DNA from: Clostridia bacterium
Lineage (GTDB): Bacteria > Bacillota > Clostridia > Christensenellales > Borkfalkiaceae
Direction of reading: 5' to 3'
Assembly: GCA_029071285.1 (NCBI GenBank)
Contig: JAIEAS010000034.1
Coordinates: 1-8,038, forward strand
DNA length: 8,038 bases
A program made the translations under genes and the position numbers. Position 1 is the stretch's first letter. The number at the start of each line of letters is the position of its first letter. The notes under the pieces were generated by a model. The model saw nothing but the letters and a program-made list of their open reading frames with translations, was not told the DNA's origin and searched no databases. Positions 1 to 6,548 of this stretch are shown piece by piece.

Positions 1-23
1 AATTAATACTAGGAAAAATAAAA

Positions 24-55
24 AAATTCCAAAAAAGTACACTTTTTTGGAATTT
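24..55. promoter_or_regulatory. Perfect palindrome, likely operator or hairpin (copy 1)
   Basis: Arms 24-38 (AAATTCCAAAAAAGT) and 41-55 are exact reverse complements around a 2-base AC centre. A perfect 15-bp inverted repeat with so short a spacer is typical of a binding site for a dimeric DNA-binding protein. As RNA it would be a weak AT-rich hairpin, with no GC core and no U-tract like an intrinsic terminator. Its right arm recurs at 145-169. It lies upstream of the candidate -35 element at 81. The regulator is not identified, so the operator role is inference. Confidence 0.5.
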
Positions 56-80
56 CCGTAAACCCTCAAAAATCGGGATT

Positions 81-108
81 TTGTGGCAATATTAAGCCTT
101 TTTATAAT
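81..108 (+). promoter_or_regulatory. Candidate sigma-A-type promoter for the giant surface-protein gene
   Basis: A perfect -10 hexamer TATAAT (103-108) is preceded 16 bases upstream by TTGTGG (81-86), a partial match to TTGACA. Transcription would start near 115 and give a leader of about 270 bases before the ATG at 384. The site sits between the two copies of the palindromic repeat (24-55 and 145-169), as expected if a repressor bound both. In AT-rich DNA such matches arise by chance, so this is a candidate only. Confidence 0.4.
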
Positions 109-144
109 AATATATGCCGAAAAATTTGTCAATAGTTATAGTAC

Positions 145-169
145 AAAAAAGTGTACTTTTATGGAATTT
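145..169. repeat. Degenerate second copy of the upstream palindrome's core and right arm
   Basis: Bases 145-169 match 31-55 at 22 of 25 positions. The differences are the two central bases (AC to GT) and one T to A in the T-run. The left AAATTCC arm is absent here. Instead GTACA (141-145) and TGTAC (152-156) form a small nested inverted repeat. A further partial copy, TTTTTTGGAA, occurs at 43-52 and again at 175-184. The spacing between copies is 114 bases, close to 11 helical turns. The repeat is seen directly; a role as a second operator is inferred. Confidence 0.5.
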
Positions 170-197
170 TTGGATTTTTTGGAAAAATGGCTTTTTA

Positions 198-273
198 TGC
201 CGTTCCTGAAAGCAGGCAATCAAGCGGCAGCGCAATAATAAAAGGAAGTGCGAATGTGGAACCCGCGCTGCCG
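198..273 (+). promoter_or_regulatory. Structured leader element with alternative pairings (unclassified)
   Basis: CGGCAGCGC (225-233) pairs perfectly over 9 bp with GCGCTGCCG (265-273), leaving a 31-base loop. The 5' half of the same strand, CGGCA (225-229), can instead pair with TGCCG (198-202), enclosing a small CCTG/CAGG hairpin (205-208 with 213-216). The two folds exclude each other. A third alternative inside the loop pairs GTGCG (248-252) with CGCGC (264-268). This switch-like arrangement in a long leader suggests a riboswitch or other cis-regulatory RNA, but I cannot match it to a known class. Folding is by eye. Confidence 0.4.
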
Positions 274-290
274 AAATTTGTAAGCCACGC

Positions 291-320
291 CTCTGATTTT
301 ACCTGAGGGTAAATGAAGAG
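291..320 (+). promoter_or_regulatory. Leader hairpin with tandem G.A internal loop
   Basis: CTCT (291-294) pairs with AGAG (317-320), and TTTACC (298-303) with GGTAAA (308-313), around a TGAG loop. The symmetric internal loop GAT/TGA (295-297 and 314-316) would allow tandem sheared G.A and A.G pairs, as in kink-turn-like RNA motifs. It lies between the alternative-pairing element (198-273) and the long hairpin beside the ribosome binding site. The pairing is directly visible; the kink-turn idea is inference. Confidence 0.4.
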
Positions 321-323
321 AAC

Positions 324-369
324 CTTTCTTAAATCTGCCCTTGCCGACGGCAAGGGCGGGTTAAGGGGG
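324..369 (+). promoter_or_regulatory. Long hairpin abutting the ribosome binding site of the surface-protein gene
   Basis: A perfect 9-bp GC-rich core, GCCCTTGCC (337-345) with GGCAAGGGC (349-357), closes a GAC loop. It extends through U.G and C-G pairs, one bulged A, and CTTAA (328-332) with TTAAG (361-365), down to about 324/369. It ends two bases before the AAGGAG at 372-377, which precedes ATG 384 by 6 bases. There is no U-tract after it, so it is not an intrinsic terminator. It more likely stabilises the mRNA 5' end or affects ribosome access. Confidence 0.55.
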
Positions 370-383
370 ATAAGGAGAAAATT

Positions 384-3300
384 ATGAAAATTAAAAGCAG
401 AAATCTATTGACGGTAATACTTGCATTACTGTGCGCGTTAGCGGTAGCTATCGGCGTTGGCTTTACGTTGTCGAAAAATGAAAATATTTCAGCTGACGCG
501 GCGGCGGCAACTAGTGTTAGTGCGTCTGACATAGACGTTTCATTTGGTAGTCCGAGATCTTATTTTCGATATACACTAACTGGTGGTGCTTCGACTCAAT
601 CATATAGCAGTATGTCTTCCGGAACGGGAGGCGCGAGCGGTGGAGCTGCTGGAGGTTCAGGCAGCGGTGCAGTAAACCTTACCGAACATATATCGTCAGG
701 AGGTGTCCTGTGTAGTCAGGTGGTTTATCCTGTTGTATTAAAATTAAACGTTCCGGCTCATACTGTGTTCACTATAAGTTACGATACTACGTTCACGTTT
801 GGGGTGCATACCGGTTGCGCTATGTATATATCTGAGAATTGGATGACTACTACTGCTGCCGACGTTTCCAGCGGGAATTTTAGCGGTTCGTTTACATTTC
901 ATAACATGATCGGCATTGGCTATCGTTGGTGGTCTGCCCCCTCAGCTATGGGCTGTGGCGATTCGGGCGGCAAGCTTTTAATGTACAATGATACCGCCGG
1001 AGCTAAAGACATTTATGTGTACAATATGTTTGTTGGAGAAGTGTATGATGGAGACCGCGTTAATAGAACACACTCCCTCAGTTTCACTATAAACAACTTC
1101 ATTATAAGCGGGGTAAAAATGGATGCACCCGCAGCTACTACTACGTCTGCTACATATGATGGTAATATTAAATCTTTCAGTTTTAATTATGCCATACCGT
1201 CGTATATCGAGGGAGGTATTTCATCAAACTATACTGACGCTTACTACAATATAAAACCTACGGTTACTGCCAAGGACTTTAACAATAATCCGATAAATAC
1301 GTCAGACCCTGCTAAATGCAGTATAGGTAGTCTTGACGCAAGCGGAATACCGCTCTCTTCAAGCGGAACTTTTAAGGCAACCGAAGCGGGTATTTATACC
1401 GTAAAATTTGACTTTACTTCGGACGCAGTAAGTAACGGTATGGAGTGGACTGACGGCAGCACAGGCACGAAAACACTGGAGTTTACTATAAAGCGAAAAC
1501 CAATTACCGTACCAGCGATAACAAATCCTACGCAGACCTACGACCCCAGCGGGTGCAGCTTTAACGTTGATTCAAATTACGATGCAACAAAAATGACCGC
1601 CTCGCCGGTGTCGGCAAGCGGGATAACCTGGGACGGGTCAAGTACTCCTCCTTGTTTTAAAGCAACAATAGCAAATACATACTACGTTAAATTTCATTTG
1701 GACGATGCAAACTACGAATGGAACGTAAGCGGCGGCACAACCACGGACCAACAGGTAACGGTAAAAATTGAGCCTAAAAAGCTTGATATACCCTCTGTAA
1801 CCGCGCCTCAGGCATACACGGGCAGCGCGTTGCAGTTTGTGCTTACAGACTTTAATGCAGGACAGTATATAAGCATGGACGGCGTAACAGCCGCAAACGG
1901 CAGTGCGGTAACTTGCTCAAGCTCAACCGGTCAGACAGATAACGATAAACAGGACACCTTCGATGCAACTAAGGTCGACAAGTACACTGTAGCGTTGAGC
2001 TTGCGCGATACCACAAACTACGCATGGATAGACGGCACTAACACCGCAAAGAACGTTGATTTTGTAATAACGGAGAAGGAGCTTTTGTCAACTCCGCCTG
2101 TAAGCTCAAAAGTAAACGGTACGAGCGGTGCGGAATGGAAGTTCGGGGAAGCTGTAACGATAACCATAACGGACGACAGAATATCGGGTGAAAATATTAA
2201 CTTGTTGGTCTACTACGACGTAGCGGGCGGTACGAGCAAATCTAATACCCTTACCGGAACTTTTGACGGTACCAACACCACAACCATAACAATGCCCACG
2301 AATATTGCCGTAGGTAATTATACCCTTACGGTTGAACTCAACGGCAATACGGGCGACAATGCTAACTATAAAATCACTAAAAATAATACTCTCAGCTTCG
2401 AAGTAACTTCGGGTAAATTAGACCCCAGCACATACGACTGGACTTATACCAAAGACGGAGCGGCTGGCTCTACAATAGCGGACGGCGGCAAGCTCCCGTT
2501 CGAGCTGAAAGCAGGTAGCACCACAGACGGAGTTAAGTATGAGCTGTCAATTCAGATACCCACATCGGACGCAAGCGCAGTTCAGGTAGACACTTCTAAA
2601 TACGTAAACGGTTATCAGGTTCGCTCGGGCGACAGCGTAAACACTTATAAGACAATCGTCGCGCTTAAATCTATCGATTCAGATTTCCAGTTCGAAGTAG
2701 GCGGTATAATGCAGTCCACTTGCGAAGTCGAATTTAACTGGGAAATAGAAAAAGGCACTTTTGATTTATCCAAAGTAAAGTGGGAGTATACTACCAATAA
2801 CGGCGTAAGCTGGACTGAATACGACCATTCAAAGCCTCCGCAGTATAACGACGGCAATTACGTAACCGTGCGCGTAAAGGCTACGACTCTGCCCAACGGC
2901 TTGACCCTTGACGGAGATTACGACGGCGACGGCGAACGCAACGTTGACAATTATACCGCAAATATTTCGGCTTCGGATTTGGTGTACAACACTACCAACT
3001 TCAAAGCGCCTGATACAAGCAAGTTAACGCTCAGCTGGGAGATAGCAAAGAAGAATCTGTTTGAAGCTTTTACTAACAGCAAAGAGCCTTACAGTAATAC
3101 TCACGGCTCGGGTACGATAATACTTAAAAAACTTAAATTCAGCGACCCTAAGTTTGAGAATTACGTAGATTATAAGTATTACGATATGAAGACCGGTTTG
3201 CCTGTATCGCTTCAGGACATAAAAGACGCGGCAGACCCTACGGATGAAAAGAAATATAAAGTAGAAGCGTATATTAAACCCGCCTATGCGGCTAACTATG

Positions 3301-5360
3301 CCGTGGACGACAACGGCGCAACGCCGAGCGACCAGTTTAAGACGGGCAGCAAGAACGTACTTGCAACCGCAACAATAGACGGTGCGGACGGTTCGTTGCC
3401 TATAACCGCAGAGTACGACGGCAATACGCATTTCGATCCCTCGGTTATTAAAGTGGTCGGTGATGACGGAATTACTCTTTCGGACTACACCGTAACTTAC
3501 TACAAGGGTAAAACACCAGTAGCGGGTAACGAGCTTGCAGCAAGCGAGCTTCCCAAAGACGCGGGCGAGTACTGCATAGAAATAGTTCTCGGACCTACAG
3601 CCGAAGCGGGTTATATCCTCGGCGACGACTGGTTCACCGTAACGGTAGAAGCAAAGGGAATAGCTTTGCTTGCGCTTGGTCAGATGATCTTCAACGGCAA
3701 CGAGCAGAACTTTGCGGATAACCTTTCTGGCGATAGCTGGCCCACCTACGGCCCTTCGGGACTTAATATAATCAAAGTAGACGGTAAACTGTCAGACAGA
3801 AACGTCGGTGCGGGTAATTACGTTACTACGCTTGAACTCACCGACACTAACTATAAGTGGATTTATCCTTCAAGCATAGCACCTGCTAAGGCAGTTGCAA
3901 AATACAGCCTTGCCGTAGACGGATATAAAGTTACGGGCGATGATATAATCGCAACCTATAACTGGAATCTTACTCCGCTTATCGTTGACACCACAAATAT
4001 GTGGAGCAAGAGCAAGACGGGTGCAACCCTTAAATTGCCGCAGAATATCAGAGATTTAATCGCAGGCGGAACGCTTGAAGTAGGATACAGATACTACGAC
4101 AGCGACGGTAACTTCGTTGAAGAACCCGAGCTTAAAAGCGGACGCTCGTTCAAGGTTGAAGCCGTATTTGCAGGCGACGACGCTGAAAGGAACGTACAGT
4201 TCAAGAGAAGCGAAACAGACTTCGGTTCTGTATCCAAGAGCATAGACTACACCGTACCCCAGAGCGGAGCGGCTGCATTCTTCGGAAACGTAAAAGACGC
4301 ATTATCAAAGACCTGGTTAGGGCTTCCCATCTGGGCTTGGCTGCTGATTGCTTTGGCATTGATAATATTACTTATAGTAATTATCGTAGTTGCAGTAAAG
4401 CGCAGAAAGAGCAAAGAAGAGCGCGAGGAAATAAAAGCTCGCAAGGAAGAAGAAAAGCGCCTTAAACAGGAAGAAAGACAGCGCCGCGAGGAAGAACGCA
4501 GACTTCAGCAGGAGAAGCTTGAAGCTGAACGCGAGCTTGCGAAAGCAAAGCAGGAAGCCGAGCTTGAAAAGATACGCGCCCAAGTGCAGGCGCAGGCAGG
4601 CGCAGGTATGGCTACTATGGCTGTACAGCAGCAGCCTCAGCAGCAGATACCGCCTCAACCCGTACAGCAGGTGCAGACGGTTGATAACGACTTGCTGCGC
4701 GAAATGCGCCAGCAGATGGCTGAACTTCGTGCCGATAACAAGGAAACTCAGGCACAGCTGCGTGCAATGCAGAATTCGCATAACCAGGCAATGCCTGTCG
4801 CGCAGCCTATGTATCAGCAGTATCCTCAATACCCGCAGTATCAGCAAATGCCTATGGGTATGCCCAACTACGGCGGCGATCCGACTTTGGCAAGGCTCGA
4901 AGCACAGCTCAACGCAATGCAGGCAGAGCAGCGTGCAAGGTACGACGCCGAGCAGCGTATAGAGCTTGCGGCAATGCGTGCCGAACAGCACGTTGACCGT
5001 GATTCCCGCCACAGCGTAGACCTCGCAGCTATGCGCGAGCATATCAACGGATATAACTACAACCGTATTCCTGATTACAGCAATCAGGGCTACAATAACC
5101 AGAACTACAACAATCAGCCTAATTCTGTAGATGCGCTGGGCGCAATCGTGGCGGCGGCGTTGAAAAATATCAACGCACCTGCACAGCCCGTAGCGGAGCT
5201 TCCCCAGCAGACCGAAGCTTCAACCCCTGCCGAAGTGAAGTATCCTTCGGATGCAGTAATCACTACGACTACTACGGTTGATACTACAAAAAATAAACCT
5301 ATTCGTCGTGAACGCGACGAGGAGTTCGACGTGGACGGTTTCTACGACCCGTTGGATTAA
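384..5360 (+). CDS. Giant single-pass surface protein with tandem beta-modules and a long coiled-coil cytoplasmic tail
   Basis: This is a 1658-residue protein I cannot assign to a named family. Its start is ATG 384 with AAGGAG six bases upstream. Residues 1-39 are a signal peptide: basic start, hydrophobic core, and likely SPase I cleavage after A37-D38-A39. A glycine/serine-rich linker lies around 72-95. Residues about 98-245 form an unrecognised beta-rich domain with Cys110, Cys145 and Cys191. Residues about 247-1290 hold roughly ten degenerate modules of about 90-125 residues, resembling Ig-like or MBG-type adhesin domains; many end in a recurring F-x-I-x-K-K-x-L-type strand (365-374, 458-467, 558-567, 670-679, 883-892). 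A membrane helix spans 1316-1338, followed by KRRK, which places the C-terminus inside. The tail (1339-1658) has a charged coiled coil (about 1342-1402), Q/P-rich and Y/Q/P-rich stretches, a second helical segment (about 1500-1555), an N/Y/Q-rich stretch, and an acidic end. There is no LPxTG motif. An adhesin, envelope scaffold or sensor role is inference. It is transcribed alone, ending at the terminator at 5375-5411. Confidence 0.9.
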   Translation: MKIKSRNLLTVILALLCALAVAIGVGFTLSKNENISADAAAATSVSASDIDVSFGSPRSYFRYTLTGGASTQSYSSMSSGTGGASGGAAGGSGSGAVNLTEHISSGGVLCSQVVYPVVLKLNVPAHTVFTISYDTTFTFGVHTGCAMYISENWMTTTAADVSSGNFSGSFTFHNMIGIGYRWWSAPSAMGCGDSGGKLLMYNDTAGAKDIYVYNMFVGEVYDGDRVNRTHSLSFTINNFIISGVKMDAPAATTTSATYDGNIKSFSFNYAIPSYIEGGISSNYTDAYYNIKPTVTAKDFNNNPINTSDPAKCSIGSLDASGIPLSSSGTFKATEAGIYTVKFDFTSDAVSNGMEWTDGSTGTKTLEFTIKRKPITVPAITNPTQTYDPSGCSFNVDSNYDATKMTASPVSASGITWDGSSTPPCFKATIANTYYVKFHLDDANYEWNVSGGTTTDQQVTVKIEPKKLDIPSVTAPQAYTGSALQFVLTDFNAGQYISMDGVTAANGSAVTCSSSTGQTDNDKQDTFDATKVDKYTVALSLRDTTNYAWIDGTNTAKNVDFVITEKELLSTPPVSSKVNGTSGAEWKFGEAVTITITDDRISGENINLLVYYDVAGGTSKSNTLTGTFDGTNTTTITMPTNIAVGNYTLTVELNGNTGDNANYKITKNNTLSFEVTSGKLDPSTYDWTYTKDGAAGSTIADGGKLPFELKAGSTTDGVKYELSIQIPTSDASAVQVDTSKYVNGYQVRSGDSVNTYKTIVALKSIDSDFQFEVGGIMQSTCEVEFNWEIEKGTFDLSKVKWEYTTNNGVSWTEYDHSKPPQYNDGNYVTVRVKATTLPNGLTLDGDYDGDGERNVDNYTANISASDLVYNTTNFKAPDTSKLTLSWEIAKKNLFEAFTNSKEPYSNTHGSGTIILKKLKFSDPKFENYVDYKYYDMKTGLPVSLQDIKDAADPTDEKKYKVEAYIKPAYAANYAVDDNGATPSDQFKTGSKNVLATATIDGADGSLPITAEYDGNTHFDPSVIKVVGDDGITLSDYTVTYYKGKTPVAGNELAASELPKDAGEYCIEIVLGPTAEAGYILGDDWFTVTVEAKGIALLALGQMIFNGNEQNFADNLSGDSWPTYGPSGLNIIKVDGKLSDRNVGAGNYVTTLELTDTNYKWIYPSSIAPAKAVAKYSLAVDGYKVTGDDIIATYNWNLTPLIVDTTNMWSKSKTGATLKLPQNIRDLIAGGTLEVGYRYYDSDGNFVEEPELKSGRSFKVEAVFAGDDAERNVQFKRSETDFGSVSKSIDYTVPQSGAAAFFGNVKDALSKTWLGLPIWAWLLIALALIILLIVIIVVAVKRRKSKEEREEIKARKEEEKRLKQEERQRREEERRLQQEKLEAERELAKAKQEAELEKIRAQVQAQAGAGMATMAVQQQPQQQIPPQPVQQVQTVDNDLLREMRQQMAELRADNKETQAQLRAMQNSHNQAMPVAQPMYQQYPQYPQYQQMPMGMPNYGGDPTLARLEAQLNAMQAEQRARYDAEQRIELAAMRAEQHVDRDSRHSVDLAAMREHINGYNYNRIPDYSNQGYNNQNYNNQPNSVDALGAIVAAALKNINAPAQPVAELPQQTEASTPAEVKYPSDAVITTTTTVDTTKNKPIRRERDEEFDVDGFYDPLD

Positions 5361-5374
5361 TTCAACAAAATAAT

Positions 5375-5411
5375 TACGGCGGAGTGAAAACACTCCGCTG
5401 TATTTTTTATT
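5375..5411 (+). terminator. Rho-independent terminator of the surface-protein gene
   Basis: GCGGAGTG (5379-5386) and CACTCCGC (5391-5398) form a perfect 8-bp stem with an AAAA loop. It extends to 12 bp through one G.U pair and TAC/GTA outer pairs (5375/5402), followed by TTTTTTATT. It begins 15 bases after the stop codon. This is a textbook intrinsic terminator that separates the surface-protein gene from the downstream genes. Confidence 0.92.
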
Positions 5412-5412
5412 G

Positions 5413-5418
5413 TATAAT
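5413..5418 (+). promoter_or_regulatory. Candidate -10 element for the downstream gene set
   Basis: A perfect TATAAT lies just after the terminator U-tract. The -35 position (about 5390-5395) falls in the terminator stem and does not resemble TTGACA, and the preceding TTG abuts the hexamer without the extended -10 spacing. Some promoter is expected between 5400 and 5480 because the upstream gene is terminated, but this assignment is weak. Confidence 0.25.
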
Positions 5419-5445
5419 CTTATAAAAACTACTCACAATATTATT

Positions 5446-5543
5446 ACAAGCGGAAACGCTTTAATATAGAGCTTGTTTTTCAGATTGACGCCTGTCTTTT
5501 TGAAGGACAGGCGGGAGGAGTATTCGTATTTCGGATACTCCTC
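5446..5543 (+). promoter_or_regulatory. Structured leader with three hairpins before the solute-binding-like gene
   Basis: First, AAGCG-GAAA-CGCTT (5448-5461) forms a GNRA-loop hairpin that competes with ACAAGC (5446-5451) pairing to GCTTGT (5471-5476), which is followed by four Ts. Second, GCCTGTC (5490-5496) pairs with GACAGGC (5506-5512). Third, a 12-bp stem (5515-5526 with 5532-5543, one G.U) has a TATTT loop and buries a strong SD-like GGAGGAG (5514-5520). The last stem ends one base before an in-frame ATG at 5545 and 37 bases before the preferred start at 5581. The dense structure suggests attenuation or translational control. No known riboswitch class is recognised. Confidence 0.5.
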
Positions 5544-5580
5544 TATGAATTTTTATTGGGTTCTTGAAGTAAAATATTAT

Positions 5581-6504
5581 ATGAAGAAAATTTTACTCAA
5601 AGTTCTGCCTAAATTGAAAATATCAATTTGCCTTGCGCTTTGTCTTGCCGTGTGTATAGCCGCGCCTTGTCTGGCTTTTGCAAAAACCGATAAAAGAGCA
5701 GCGGCTGACGCAAATAAAGTCGTTTTAAAAATATGGCAAATTGACTCATTCGAGGGGGGGAAAGGCTCACGCGCGGATTTTTTACAGTCTATCGGCGATG
5801 ACTTTGCAAAGAGCGGTGGAAGTTACGTTTCTGTTGTTTCCTTATCTGCGGACGCCGCGCGGTTCAATCTCGGAGCGGGAAACCTTCCGGATTTAATTTC
5901 TTACGGCGCGGGTATGTACGGAATTGAGAGTTATATAAAAGATTACGTTAGTTGGTGTCACGGCGGTTATTGTATTTTGTCGCTTGATACCGCGACTGAT
6001 TTTTCGGACGTTAACTCAAAAAATACCGTCATTAACGAGGGTAAAGACAATTTTGTCGGAGCCGCCGCACTTTTAAACGGAATAGCCGATGCCGAATACG
6101 TGAAATGCACTACCGCATACGTTAGCTTGATAAACGGCAAATATAAGTATCTGTTAGGAACGCAGCGCGATATTTTCAGATTAAAAACGCGCGGAGTAAG
6201 TTTTGCTGTCAAACCACTGACAGAATTTAACGATTTGTATCAGAATATTTCAGTCACGGCTAATGGTGACAGGGCGGCTTTGGCTAAACGGTTTTGTAAC
6301 TATCTGTTAAGCCGAACAAGCGAGGTAAACCGGGTCGGCATGTTTAATAATATCGGCGGTTTGTACGACGATGAGTTGAGAGCTATGGAAGGTGTAAGTT
6401 ACGATTATAAGCTAATTAGTCCCGTCAGCGAAAACGTGAGGGAAAAGCTTGAGCAGGCGGTTTCAGTAGGCGATATAAATATGTTGAAAAATCTGCTTAA
6501 ATAA
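5581..6504 (+). CDS. Compact secreted protein resembling family-1 extracellular solute-binding proteins
   Basis: The protein has 307 residues from ATG 5581, preferred because it begins MKKILLKVLPKLK, a classical signal n-region. ATG 5545 and a TTG at 5473 are in-frame alternatives whose extra residues do not look like a signal peptide. The RBS at 5581 is poor (GAAG, 11 bases upstream). The hydrophobic segment is about 14-34, with likely cleavage after A32-F33-A34. There is no canonical lipobox, although four cysteines (17, 21, 25, 30) lie in this segment. The mature start reads V-V-L-K-I-W-Q-I-D-S-F-E-G-G-K-G-S-R, then NLPDLISYGAG and W125-C-H-G-G-Y-C131, patterns typical of ABC-type solute-binding proteins. 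The mature protein (about 273 residues) is shorter than the usual 400 or so, and no permease or ATPase gene is adjacent. Ligand binding is inferred; the ligand is unknown. There is no terminator before murB. Confidence 0.75.
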   Translation: MKKILLKVLPKLKISICLALCLAVCIAAPCLAFAKTDKRAAADANKVVLKIWQIDSFEGGKGSRADFLQSIGDDFAKSGGSYVSVVSLSADAARFNLGAGNLPDLISYGAGMYGIESYIKDYVSWCHGGYCILSLDTATDFSDVNSKNTVINEGKDNFVGAAALLNGIADAEYVKCTTAYVSLINGKYKYLLGTQRDIFRLKTRGVSFAVKPLTEFNDLYQNISVTANGDRAALAKRFCNYLLSRTSEVNRVGMFNNIGGLYDDELRAMEGVSYDYKLISPVSENVREKLEQAVSVGDINMLKNLLK

Positions 6505-6533
6505 TTGAAAAATACTAAAATAAATGTTATTAT
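6505..6533 (+). promoter_or_regulatory. Sigma-A-like promoter in front of murB
   Basis: TTGAAA (6505-6510) and TATTAT (6528-6533) are spaced exactly 17 bases apart, and TG at 6525-6526 gives an extended -10. The predicted start site near 6540 would leave only about 8-9 leader bases and cut through the ribosome binding site (6537-6544). The promoter may therefore produce near-leaderless mRNA, or the match may be chance in AT-rich DNA, with murB served by read-through from upstream. Confidence 0.45.
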
Positions 6534-6536
6534 ATT

Positions 6537-6544
6537 AGAGGTGG
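6537..6544 (+). promoter_or_regulatory. Ribosome binding site supporting the TTG start of murB
   Basis: AGAGGTGG, with core GAGGTG at 6538-6543, lies 4-5 bases before TTG 6549. No ATG or GTG in that frame is better placed, and residues from the TTG onward align with the normal MurB N-terminus. This site decides the start. Confidence 0.75.
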
Positions 6545-6548
6545 TAAT

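Noticed and set aside
24..169. CRISPR or attachment-site interpretation of the two AT-rich repeats
   Set aside because: There are only two copies, one degenerate, with no regular spacers, no cas genes and no integrase; an operator pair fits better.
230..320. Cobalamin-riboswitch-like string (AAAAGGAA, GCTGCCG, TTGTAAGCCA)
   Set aside because: Word order loosely recalls the B12 aptamer, but the full core (GGTGAAA, CCCGCAACTGT, B12 box pairing) is absent, and the genes are not B12-related. Not called as a known class.
384..500. Lipoprotein signal at Cys17 of the surface protein
   Set aside because: The residues before Cys17 (A-L-L) do not form a lipobox, and the hydrophobic stretch continues past it to an A-D-A cleavage site.
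3024..3431. Antisense open frame of 135 codons within the modules
   Set aside because: It lies wholly inside a clearly coding frame with no RBS and no recognisable protein features.
4519..4962. Alternative-frame + strand ORF of 147 codons inside the surface-protein tail
   Set aside because: Ser/Arg/Cys-rich shadow translation of the Gln/Glu-rich sense codons; no independent RBS.
4368..5042. Antisense open frame of 224 codons opposite the coiled-coil tail
   Set aside because: It is explained by codon bias and low-complexity Glu/Lys/Gln codons of the sense gene. The translation is a Leu/Cys/His-rich mixture with no domain and no credible start site.
5473..5580. N-terminal extension of the solute-binding-like gene from TTG 5473 or ATG 5545
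   Set aside because: The extra residues (charged, tyrosine-rich) precede a complete signal peptide beginning at ATG 5581, and the extension region is occupied by RNA hairpins.
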